Shown here piece after piece: positions 1 through 6,821 of a stretch of 9,799 nt of DNA. Under the pieces are notes generated by a model. That model was not told the origin of the DNA. It was given only the letters and a program-made list of their open reading frames with translations, and did not search any database. Position numbers and translations under genes: made by a program. Every line of letters begins with the position of its first letter. Position 1 is the stretch's first letter. The DNA is from Chitinophaga pinensis (GTDB lineage: Bacteria; Planctomycetota; Phycisphaerae; Phycisphaerales; SM1A02). The stretch covers positions 1 through 9,799 of the forward strand of contig CALQCP020000073.1 in assembly GCA_943329105.2 (NCBI GenBank), written 5' to 3'.

Positions 1-1443
1 CACCGCGTCAAAGTCAACCCATTTCCCGTCAATCATTGCTTGGGTCCACATGTGCCATCCATAGGAATTGCGAATGGCGCCGGACTCTGCAACGTAAAGA
101 AGTCCGGAGGCCACGCGCGCGGGAATTCCCTGCGTTCTGAGAAGAGCGCACAGCAATACCGCGTGCTCAGTGCAGTCCCCGGAGCGAGATTTCAATGCCT
201 CGCTGGCTGTCGCAAATCCACTGGCAAGATTCTTGTTGGTGATGTAACGATTGACCGCTGATCGCAACGCTTCGGCACGTGCAAGCGGAAGTGGCGCGCA
301 TCCCTCCAATGCTTTCTGGGCGAGACCGCGAATGGCAGGGTCATCGCTATCGGCCATGACGCTTGCGCGAGTGAATCGAGCGTCGGAGGCGTCAGCTACG
401 GGCGCCATGGAACTGGAATCGGCATCAATCGAGAGTCGCGCGGCGCCGGCAGCCGTGCGCACAAAGACCTGTGCCCCCGCGCTGGGAAGATCAGCGAGCA
501 CACTGTCTTTGGCAGTCACTAGCAACTCGGCACGTCGCGATTCGCTGAGGCCACGCGCGTTGCTGGTGAGCGGGATGAACGTTCGTGCCATGATCTCGAC
601 CGGCGCGGCGGCCGCGGTAGCAATGGCGCGTGTTGTGAGCCGTGACTCCAATATTCCAACGCCAAGGTCGGTTCGGCTTTGCACCAGCACGCCATCAGAT
701 GACATGAATTCCGACGACGGACGTTCGATCAGTGACGTCTTGGTGCTCCACTCTGTCAGGCGTACGGTACGACCATCGACTTCGGTATCCGCCGTTCCCT
801 TGAGCACGCTCTCCACCTGCACCGCATCCGGGCCGCTCTCTGGGTCCAGTGTGATGTAGCGCAACTCCTTGGCGCCGGACGCGAGTCTGCGCCGAACAAA
901 TTCGTCAGCGGCGTAGGGGGGCAACCATCCAGCAGCGGGCAGCGGATGGCGCTGCACCGTGCGGCGCCCCGACTGTTCATCAGCAATTTCCATGTCGTCC
1001 GCAGCGAATGTCCATGTGCACCGCACCGGTGCAGCGCCGGATGTCTCGACGATTTCCGCGCGCACCGGAACGCCGCGCGTGGTTTCTTCAAACGTCGTTC
1101 GAGTGCGCAGCGTCACGCCCTGCCCCATTCGCCCAACGGTCATCTCCGTCTCGGTCATGCTGCGAATGGTGTTGTCTTGGCGTTCGACCCATTCATGAAA
1201 CCAACCGCACGGCTTGCCGCCGAGCGAGAGTTGATACCAACGATCTTCAAGCGTCTGCGTGGTAGCGGATGGCGCAGCGGGGACTGGGGCAGCGGGCGTT
1301 CCCTGCGGTGCTGGCGTTCCCTGCGGTGCTGGCAACCACGCTGCCACGAAGGCGTGCGCTCGCGTGGCCAATACCAACGCGAGCACCACGCACAACAGTG
1401 GCGCGCACTTACTGATGACGCATGAGCGGGAAGAGAATGACAT
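1..1443 (-). CDS. Secreted transglutaminase-like (papain-fold) protein, C-terminus cut by window edge
   Basis: The frame is open for 481 codons from an ATG at 1443-1441 to the left edge and has no stop in the window. Residues 1-31 look like a Sec signal peptide: polar start, Lys12, hydrophobic core (PLLCVVLALVLA), then an Ala-x-Ala-like end (RAHA). A Pro/Ala-rich linker (about 38-60) follows, then some 330 residues of probably beta-rich sequence that I cannot name. The transglutaminase core comes last: Cys424 in GDCTEHAVLL, His464 in YGWHMWTQ and Asp479 in WVDFDAV match the Cys-His-Asp triad in order and spacing. The family includes proteases, amidases and cross-linking enzymes, so substrate and reaction are unknown; export suggests work on envelope proteins or peptides. 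The start lies 35 bases inside lysS, and GGAG sits 10 bases upstream, which fits translational coupling. The family call is firm, the exact role open. Confidence 0.88.
   Translation of the reverse strand, partial: MSFSSRSCVISKCAPLLCVVLALVLATRAHAFVAAWLPAPQGTPAPQGTPAAPVPAAPSATTQTLEDRWYQLSLGGKPCGWFHEWVERQDNTIRSMTETEMTVGRMGQGVTLRTRTTFEETTRGVPVRAEIVETSGAAPVRCTWTFAADDMEIADEQSGRRTVQRHPLPAAGWLPPYAADEFVRRRLASGAKELRYITLDPESGPDAVQVESVLKGTADTEVDGRTVRLTEWSTKTSLIERPSSEFMSSDGVLVQSRTDLGVGILESRLTTRAIATAAAAPVEIMARTFIPLTSNARGLSESRRAELLVTAKDSVLADLPSAGAQVFVRTAAGAARLSIDADSSSMAPVADASDARFTRASVMADSDDPAIRGLAQKALEGCAPLPLARAEALRSAVNRYITNKNLASGFATASEALKSRSGDCTEHAVLLCALLRTQGIPARVASGLLYVAESGAIRNSYGWHMWTQAMIDGKWVDFDAV
1296..1333 (-). 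repeat. 18-base tandem duplication in the transglutaminase linker
   Basis: Two perfect copies of an 18-base unit lie at 1296-1313 and 1314-1331, and the match continues for two more bases. On the minus strand they encode PAPQGT twice in the Pro/Ala-rich linker just after the signal peptide. The length keeps the frame. It is most simply a slippage duplication in a flexible spacer. Confidence 0.9.
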
Positions 1444-3007
1444 CGCGAATCGACTCCGAATTGGTCATGAGCATCACCAGGCGATCGATACCCATACCCA
1501 TTCCGCCCGCGGGCGGCATGCCCACGCGCAGACTCTCGACGAAATCATGATCAAGCGTGCGGAACGTGCTCTCTTCGTCATCGGCGCCAGCAAGCTGCTC
1601 AGTGAACTTGGAAAGTTGAATGTCGGGATCGTTGAGTTCTGTGTACGCCGGTCCGATTTCCATACCGGCGATGAACAAGTCCCAGCGTTCAGCAATCTCC
1701 GGGTGCGCGCGGTTTGGGCGCGTCAACGGACTGATGGCGCTTGGGTAGTCAAGCACGAACGTGGGCCGCGCGGGATCAATGAGTGCCTCGGCCTTCTCCT
1801 CAAAGAGATGATTGACGAGCAACCAATGATCAAGCGTGGCGGCCTTGTCAATGTGATGCGCGATTCCGGCGGCACGCACCTTTGCCTCATCGCGCATGTC
1901 AAAGCCGAACGCACGCATGAAGAGTTCTTCGTAACGCACGCGCTCAAACGGTGCGCGATAGTCAATCTGCAGCGCGCCGAATGGAAGCACCGGACCAGCA
2001 CCGCGCTCCGGGCACTGCGCCATGGCGCACGCCACGTGATGCACCAGACTCTCCACCATCTCCAACATGGTCATGTAATCGCCGAAAGCCTGATACGCCT
2101 CCATGGCGGTGAATTCCGGATTGTGGCTGCGATCGACGCCTTCATTGCGGAAGTTGCGATTGATTTCAAAGACCTTGCGCATGCCGCCCACCATGAGTCG
2201 CTTCAGATAGAGCTCCGGCGCAACGCGCAGAAAGAGCTGCATATCAAGGGCATTGTGCGTAGTCACAAACGGACGCGCCGCCGCGCCGCCGGCAATCGGC
2301 TGCATCATCGGAGTCTCTACCTCCAGATAGCCGCGCGCCTCCATGAAGCGGCGCACCAAGCTGACAATCTGCGAGCGCTTCTCAAAGGTTCGCACCGTCT
2401 CCGGATTAGCGAACATATCCATGTACCGCTTGCGGTAACGAATCTCCGCGTCTTCAAGACCGTGCCACTTTCCGGGCGGCGGAGCCATGCTCTTGGTGGC
2501 GATCTCTATCGTGGAAGCCCAGATGCACGTCTCGCCCTTGTTGGTTCGACCGATCGGACCTTCAGCAACGACCAGGTCGCCGTAGTCAAGCATCTTGGCG
2601 AGCGCAAACTCAGCATCGGAAACATTGGCCTTACTCACGGTGACCTGCAGATCACCCGATGAATCGCGCAGCCAGAAGAACACCAACTTGCCCAAGTCGC
2701 GATGCTGCATGACGCGGCCAGCAATGCGAACGCGGACGCGTTGGTCAACCGTCGGCGCGGTTGGGTCAGCCTTGCGCGCCTGTTGCGATGCATCAAAGGC
2801 AAGGTGAGTTGCCTCATCAAAGCGCGCTCGCGCGGCGGCGGCGGACTCCAATTCATCCACACGTCGCCCGTACGGCTCGATGCCGACGGAGCGGAGATGC
2901 TCCAGCTTTGCTCGACGAGCGGCAACGAGTGCGCCCTCGTCCTCAGGGGTCGAAGGCTGGTTTGCATCGGGGTTTGGCTGCATTGCGCTGGGCGTGTTAG
3001 TGGTCAC
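1409..3007 (-). CDS. lysS: Lysyl-tRNA synthetase, class II
   Basis: A 532-residue protein that charges tRNA-Lys with lysine in the cytoplasm. All class II LysRS landmarks are present in order. There is an OB-fold anticodon-binding domain (about 92-175, VRIAGRVMQHRDLGKLVFFWL) and the linker KWHGLEDAEIRYRKRYMDM (180-198). Motif 1 lies around 224-236 (ARGYLEVETPMMQ). Motif 2 lies around 280-305 (FEINRNFRNEG, then SHNPEFTAMEAY). Motif 3 lies around 501-515 (GGMGMGIDRLVMLM). The length is slightly above the usual 490-510 because of a Pro/Asn-rich, probably disordered N-terminus of about 24 residues. The start is GTG at 3007-3005. An in-frame ATG eight codons later (2983-2981) is an equally possible start, since neither has a good Shine-Dalgarno site. 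The gene is first in a minus-strand pair with the transglutaminase and divergent from pfkA; its promoter must lie in or beyond the glycosyltransferase remnant. Confidence 0.97.
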   Translation of the reverse strand: MTTNTPSAMQPNPDANQPSTPEDEGALVAARRAKLEHLRSVGIEPYGRRVDELESAAAARARFDEATHLAFDASQQARKADPTAPTVDQRVRVRIAGRVMQHRDLGKLVFFWLRDSSGDLQVTVSKANVSDAEFALAKMLDYGDLVVAEGPIGRTNKGETCIWASTIEIATKSMAPPPGKWHGLEDAEIRYRKRYMDMFANPETVRTFEKRSQIVSLVRRFMEARGYLEVETPMMQPIAGGAAARPFVTTHNALDMQLFLRVAPELYLKRLMVGGMRKVFEINRNFRNEGVDRSHNPEFTAMEAYQAFGDYMTMLEMVESLVHHVACAMAQCPERGAGPVLPFGALQIDYRAPFERVRYEELFMRAFGFDMRDEAKVRAAGIAHHIDKAATLDHWLLVNHLFEEKAEALIDPARPTFVLDYPSAISPLTRPNRAHPEIAERWDLFIAGMEIGPAYTELNDPDIQLSKFTEQLAGADDEESTFRTLDHDFVESLRVGMPPAGGMGMGIDRLVMLMTNSESIRDVILFPLMRHQ

Positions 3008-3016
3008 GGAAGCCGA

Positions 3017-3310
3017 ATCCTAGCAGTGGAACGCTCGGCGATCGGCATGGTGCGCATGGATGCGGTCATTGCAGTCTCACCGGAATCAGCGTCCGACCTC
3101 AAAGTTCCCTGCACGGTGATCTCGCACGGCGTGGAGAACAGCAAGTTTCATCCATCGCTCGAGGCGCGGCTTGCCGTGCTCATGGCTGCACCAGAAGCAA
3201 CCATTTCTATGGGTATCGCTGCGCATCGTCATGTTCTTGCGGGATTCTCAATCGAACGAGAATCCGCCGCCATTGGCGCGGTGTATGACGGATTGTGGCA
3301 ACAATCGCTA
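3017..3310 (+). pseudogene. Remnant of a GT-B glycosyltransferase, N-terminus and middle deleted
   Basis: One plus-strand frame (codons starting at 3047, 3056 and so on) is unbroken and reads as two conserved pieces of a group 1 glycosyltransferase. The first, about 3020-3154, carries RMDAVIAVSPESASDL and TVISHGVENSKFHP, the usual end of the N-terminal domain and linker (DAVIAVS, then HGVDxxxFxP). The second, about 3158-3304, carries LEARLAVLMAAPEA, a MGxAAxxHVLxGFSIERE stretch and AVYDGLW, the usual C-terminal tail. In a whole enzyme roughly 130-170 residues, including the E-x7-E donor-binding motif, separate these; here they are joined at about 3152-3160. The first 100 or more residues are also missing, because lysS begins at 3007 on the other strand. 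Reading from ATG 3047 would give 105 residues ending at 3364, 34 bases inside pfkA. It cannot be an active glycosyltransferase; whether the peptide is made is unknown. Confidence 0.72.
3242..3265. repeat. 8-8-8 inverted repeat upstream of pfkA
   Basis: GGATTCTC (3242-3249) and GAGAATCC (3258-3265) are perfect complements separated by eight bases, ending 65 bases before the pfkA ATG. It lies in the region that must contain the pfkA promoter, so it could be an operator. It also coincides with the conserved GFSIERES codons of the glycosyltransferase remnant, so it may simply be a leftover of coding sequence. Confidence 0.35.
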
Positions 3311-3330
3311 TCCTTGCCGCCCCAACCACC

Positions 3331-4488
3331 ATGTCACACTCCATTAAGCGCATCGGCGTACTAACCGGCGGCGGCGACTGCCCCGGTCTCAACGCAGTCA
3401 TTCGAGCTGTTACCAAGACTGCCATCTGGAAGCATGGCATTGAAGTCTTCGGCATTGAAGACGGATTTCAAGGTCTCATTGAGGATCGCGTTCGCCCACT
3501 GAGCGCGCGCGATGTCAGTGGAATTCTCACGCGCGGTGGCACCGTGCTTGGATCGAACAACCGAGCCAATCCACGCCGCTACTGCGTGCGTGTTGACCCC
3601 GTCACCGGTCCGGTGTGGGAAAACGTCACCGATCGCTGCGTGGAAACTGCCCGCCGCCATGAACTTGATGCCATCATCGTCATCGGCGGTGATGGCACCA
3701 TGGCAAGCGCTGCTCCGCTGGTGGAGAGCGGCGTGAACATCATTGGCGTTCCGAAGACCATCGACAACGATATTGTTGGTACAGAGATCACCTTCGGATT
3801 CTTGACCGCCGTCAACACCGCCACCGAAGCACTCGACAAATTGCAGTCCACTGCGGACAGTCATCACCGCGTGATGGTGTGTGAAGTCATGGGCCGCAAT
3901 GCTGGATGGATTGCGCTGACCTCCGGAGTTGCCAGCGGTAGTGACATCATCCTGCTTCCCGAAATTCCGTTCGACCTTGACCACATCTGCGAGAACATCG
4001 ATTTCCGCATGAATAAGGGCCCGGGCTTTGCGATCATCGTTGCAGCCGAAGGCGCGCGCCCGCGTGAAGGCAAGCAGATGGTCGATCGCCTTGATCCAAC
4101 TTCGCCGGATCCAATTCGCCTCGGCGGCATTGGTCGCTGGGTAGCGGATGAAATCGCCAAGCGCACCGGCGTGGAGACACGTGCCAGCGCATTGGGTCAC
4201 ATCCAGCGCGGCGGCGGGCCGATTCCGGCCGATCGCATCCTGGCCACGCACTTTGGATACCACGCCATCAAGACACTTCTGGAAGGCAAGCGGAGCCGCA
4301 TGGTGATGCGCCAAGGCAACGTCTTCGGTGATGTTGACATCATGCACGCCGTTGGGAAACAGCGCTTGGTGCCGCTGAATAACCCACTTATCGAGGCTGC
4401 TCGCGCCATCGGTACAGGGTTCGGTGATGGCCGAACGCCAGAGCCAGCGCCGGCAACCAGTGAAGACAACCACTCGGTAGTTGTCTAG
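3331..4488 (+). CDS. pfkA: 6-phosphofructokinase, group III-like active site
   Basis: A 385-residue protein that phosphorylates fructose 6-phosphate to fructose 1,6-bisphosphate, the committed glycolytic step, in the cytoplasm. Visible motifs are RIGVLTGGGDCPGLNAVIR (7-25, phosphoryl-donor loop), VIGGDGTM (117-124), GVPKTIDNDIVG (139-150, with catalytic Asp145 and Asp147), MGRNAGWIAL (187-196), LLPEIPF (208-214) and GHIQRGGGP (289-297). In E. coli numbering position 104 is Gly (here Gly122), as in ATP-dependent enzymes, while position 124 is Lys (here Lys142), as in pyrophosphate-dependent enzymes. This Gly/Lys pair marks the mixed group III, exemplified by ATP-dependent actinobacterial enzymes, so ATP is the better guess for donor. 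I chose ATG 3331 because the family begins a few residues before RIGVLTGGGD; an in-frame GTG at 3295 would add 12 unlikely residues. No clear Shine-Dalgarno site. The last 20 residues are a polar, probably disordered tail. Confidence 0.95.
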   Translation: MSHSIKRIGVLTGGGDCPGLNAVIRAVTKTAIWKHGIEVFGIEDGFQGLIEDRVRPLSARDVSGILTRGGTVLGSNNRANPRRYCVRVDPVTGPVWENVTDRCVETARRHELDAIIVIGGDGTMASAAPLVESGVNIIGVPKTIDNDIVGTEITFGFLTAVNTATEALDKLQSTADSHHRVMVCEVMGRNAGWIALTSGVASGSDIILLPEIPFDLDHICENIDFRMNKGPGFAIIVAAEGARPREGKQMVDRLDPTSPDPIRLGGIGRWVADEIAKRTGVETRASALGHIQRGGGPIPADRILATHFGYHAIKTLLEGKRSRMVMRQGNVFGDVDIMHAVGKQRLVPLNNPLIEAARAIGTGFGDGRTPEPAPATSEDNHSVVV

Positions 4489-4498
4489 CATCGCGCCC

Positions 4499-5221
4499 AT
4501 GTTCACTGATGCACTCGCGTCGATCGACGCGTTCACCCCAGCGCACTGGTCGATCGCAGCACTCGTCGCTTTCGGGTGCGGAAGCATTCCATTTGGACCG
4601 ATCGTGGCGCGCATGAACGGCGTGAACTTGCGCACGGTTGGCAGCGGAAACATCGGCGCCACCAATGTTTCGCGCGCGCTCGGATGGAAATGGGGCGTGT
4701 TGGTGTATCTACTTGATGCGATCAAGGGTGCTGCTCCGGTCCTACTCGCCGGCTCGATGGCCGGCATTCTTGGGCACCCGGCTGATGAAATTCCACGCGC
4801 TGACATGTGGTGGTGGTTGATGATGCCCATCGCCGCTGTGCTTGGGCATATGTTCAGTCCGTTCGTTGGATTTAAAGGCGGTAAGGGCGTGGCGACCGGC
4901 AGCGGCGCCATGTTGGCGATCTGGCCGGTGCTCACCGGACCGCTCTTGGTGGCGATTGGACTGTGGGCGATCATGATTGCACTCACGCGCACCATGAGTA
5001 TTGCCAGCATGCTGGCGGCCGTCTCCATTCCACTCACGGTGGCCGCCGCAGCCATCATGACCACCGGTACGGGCACTACGGACGGCGAGTTACCCGTTGC
5101 ACATGCCCTGCCCGCCATCATCGTCACCGCGGGCGTTGCGGCGTTGGTGGTGTGGAAACACCGCAGTAATCTTGAACGAATCCTCAAGGGGACCGAACCC
5201 CGCTTGGGCAGCAAGAGTTAA
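4499..5221 (+). CDS. plsY: Acyl-phosphate:glycerol-3-phosphate acyltransferase
   Basis: A 240-residue inner-membrane protein that transfers an acyl group from acyl-phosphate to the sn-1 position of glycerol 3-phosphate, giving lysophosphatidic acid at the start of phospholipid synthesis. Its partner PlsX is not in the window. The three PlsY motifs are clear: VGSGNIGATNVSRALG (47-62), GFKGGKGVATGSG (124-136, phosphate-binding loop) and KHRSNLERILKGTEPRLG (220-237). Between them lie several hydrophobic stretches, roughly 17-35, 68-90, 104-120, 138-162, 166-187 and 201-219. The length is a little above the usual 190-215; part of the excess is a loop near 188-200 (TTGTGTTDGELPV) and part an N-terminal extension. 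The ATG at 4499 begins 10 bases after the pfkA stop. An in-frame TTG at 4481 would overlap pfkA and add six residues; ATG is preferred. Confidence 0.95.
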   Translation: MFTDALASIDAFTPAHWSIAALVAFGCGSIPFGPIVARMNGVNLRTVGSGNIGATNVSRALGWKWGVLVYLLDAIKGAAPVLLAGSMAGILGHPADEIPRADMWWWLMMPIAAVLGHMFSPFVGFKGGKGVATGSGAMLAIWPVLTGPLLVAIGLWAIMIALTRTMSIASMLAAVSIPLTVAAAAIMTTGTGTTDGELPVAHALPAIIVTAGVAALVVWKHRSNLERILKGTEPRLGSKS

Positions 5222-5270
5222 CCGATCGCGCCATTGCCCACGCAGTGCATCGGGCACTACGATCTCTACC

Positions 5271-6731
5271 GTGACGAAGGACGCAACACACGCCGTCGAT
5301 GAGCATTCGGGGTATCGCTCGCCGCTTGAAACTCGCAACGCCAGCGCACGCATGCGCAGCACTTGGAGCGCGCGCCGAAAGTTTGGTACGTGGCGCCGTA
5401 TCTGGCTCGCACTTGCGGAATCGCAACACGAACTTGGACTCCCAGTGACCGCCGCGCAGGTCACCGAACTGCGCGCGCACCTCGATGACATTGACTTTGC
5501 CAATGCCGATGCGCACGAAGCGCGCCTCCGCCACGATGTCATGGCGCACGTGCATACCTTTGGGGACGCTGCGCCGCACGCGCGTGGAATTATCCATCTT
5601 GGTGCCACCAGCCAAGACGTGGTGTGCAACGCGGACACACTGATCCTGCGCGACGCGCTCACCATCATCGCCGAGAAATTGGCACGCGCCATTGATCGCG
5701 CCGGCACGTTCGCCACTGAGCATCGCGCCCTGCCCACGCTTGGCTGGACGCACTTTCAGCCCGCGCAACCGACCACCGTCGGCAAGCGCGCCACCCTGTG
5801 GGCGCAGGATTTGGCGATCGCGCTCTCCGAAATCGAAGGCCGCATCGATGGCATGCGCCTGCGCGGTCTGCGTGGCGCCACCGGAACGCAGGCTTCCTAT
5901 TTAGGACTCTTGGGTGGCGATGCCGCCAAGGTAGAAGCATTGGAGCGAAGCTTTGCAGCCAAGCTCGGTTGGCCAGCGGATCGCTGCTGGCCAGTATGCG
6001 GGCAAACCTACCCTCGCCTGGTCGATGCACAAATTCTCTCCAGCCTGGCAATCGCCGCAGCCGCCATTCACAAGTGCTGCAATGACCTTCGACTGCTGGC
6101 AAACCTCAAGGAAATCGAGGAACCGTTTGAAGCCGAACAGATCGGCTCCAGTGCCATGGCTTACAAGCGCAACCCAATGCGCTGCGAACGCGCCACCGGA
6201 CTGGCACGATTCGTAATGAACCTCTCGGGTAACGGCCTTGATACTGCAGCCACCCAGTGGCTCGAACGCACACTGGATGACAGCGCCAATCGTCGCTTGT
6301 CGCTACCAGAAGCGTTCTTGGCACTTGATGGAGCGCTCGACATTCTTGCCAATGTCTTCGGTGGCTTGGTAGTGCACCGCGCTTCCATTCGCGCCCGCTT
6401 GGATGCCGAACTTCCATTCATGGCAAGCGAAGACATCCTCCTGGCTGCCACCGCGCGCGGCGCAGATCGCCAGCATGCGCACGAAGCGATTCGTGTTCAT
6501 AGTCAAGCCGCTGGACAGGCCGTGAAGAGCGAAGGAAAGCCCAACGATCTGCTGGCGCGCCTCCGCAAAGAGTCGCTCTTTGCAGGGCTGGATCTTGATG
6601 GACTCTTGGATGCATCCGCGTACATCGGCCGCGCGCCGGAGCAAGTGGACGCGTTTGTTGCAAGCGTCGTGCAACCCATTCGAACCCGGTACCGCGCCAC
6701 CATCGCCGACGAACCACGGGTACGAGTGTGA
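5271..6731 (+). CDS. purB: Adenylosuccinate lyase, eukaryote (human ADSL)-type
   Basis: A 486-residue homotetramer-forming lyase that releases fumarate from SAICAR and from adenylosuccinate in purine synthesis. It follows human ADSL almost block by block: YRSPLETRNAS (15-25), KFGTWRRIWLALAESQ (37-52), LRHDVMAHVHTFG (86-98), GIIHLGATSQDV (106-117), LGWTHFQPAQPTTVGKR (157-173), RGATGTQASYL (201-211), LRLLANLKEIEEPFEAEQIG (273-292), SSAMAYKRNPMRCER (293-307), TLDDSANRR (334-342) and YIGRAPEQV (451-459). His161 and Ser293 line up, by my memory of the alignment, with human catalytic His159 and Ser289. The signature loop has Ala297 where the human protein has Pro. The start is GTG 5271, 49 bases after plsY; this gives a length close to human (484), and the longer upstream reading lies inside plsY in another frame. 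The N-terminus before YRSPL is therefore about 14 residues. No clear Shine-Dalgarno site. Confidence 0.95.
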   Translation: MTKDATHAVDEHSGYRSPLETRNASARMRSTWSARRKFGTWRRIWLALAESQHELGLPVTAAQVTELRAHLDDIDFANADAHEARLRHDVMAHVHTFGDAAPHARGIIHLGATSQDVVCNADTLILRDALTIIAEKLARAIDRAGTFATEHRALPTLGWTHFQPAQPTTVGKRATLWAQDLAIALSEIEGRIDGMRLRGLRGATGTQASYLGLLGGDAAKVEALERSFAAKLGWPADRCWPVCGQTYPRLVDAQILSSLAIAAAAIHKCCNDLRLLANLKEIEEPFEAEQIGSSAMAYKRNPMRCERATGLARFVMNLSGNGLDTAATQWLERTLDDSANRRLSLPEAFLALDGALDILANVFGGLVVHRASIRARLDAELPFMASEDILLAATARGADRQHAHEAIRVHSQAAGQAVKSEGKPNDLLARLRKESLFAGLDLDGLLDASAYIGRAPEQVDAFVASVVQPIRTRYRATIADEPRVRV

Positions 6732-6821
6732 GCGCACGATCCCGCGCATGAACTCCACCGCCCACGCATCAGTCACTGACACCGCGCCCGGCAAGAACGG
6801 ATCGCAACAAAGGTCTCCACC

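Noticed and set aside
251..1425. Several plus-strand frames and a 111-codon minus-strand frame in the first 1.4 kb
   Set aside because: All are shadows of the transglutaminase frame, which runs unbroken from 1443 to the edge and carries a signal peptide and full catalytic triad.
1259..2662. A 467-codon plus-strand open frame inside lysS and the transglutaminase
   Set aside because: It mirrors the lysS codons, has a His/Arg-rich composition and no recognisable motif, and crosses the boundary of two real minus-strand genes.
3295..3330. GTG 3295 as the pfkA start
   Set aside because: It adds 12 residues before the conserved N-terminus and lies within the tail of the glycosyltransferase remnant; ATG 3331 fits the family.
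3361..5214. A 617-codon open frame on the minus strand across pfkA and plsY
   Set aside because: It is antisense to two clearly functional genes that lie in different frames, its protein is rich in Met/Ala/Thr runs without any domain, and long antisense frames are expected in GC-rich DNA.
5244..5258. Small hairpin between plsY and purB (AGTGC/GCACT)
   Set aside because: Five base pairs with no T-run; too weak to call a terminator or regulator.
5097..5270. A longer PurB N-terminus starting at 5097
   Set aside because: That stretch overlaps the plsY 3' end in another frame, has no similarity to the family, and would exceed the usual length; GTG 5271 gives the human-like size.
6732..6821. The 90-base gap between purB and the isochorismatase gene
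   Set aside because: Apart from the Shine-Dalgarno site and a tiny 5-1-5 dyad I see no gene, terminator or clear promoter.
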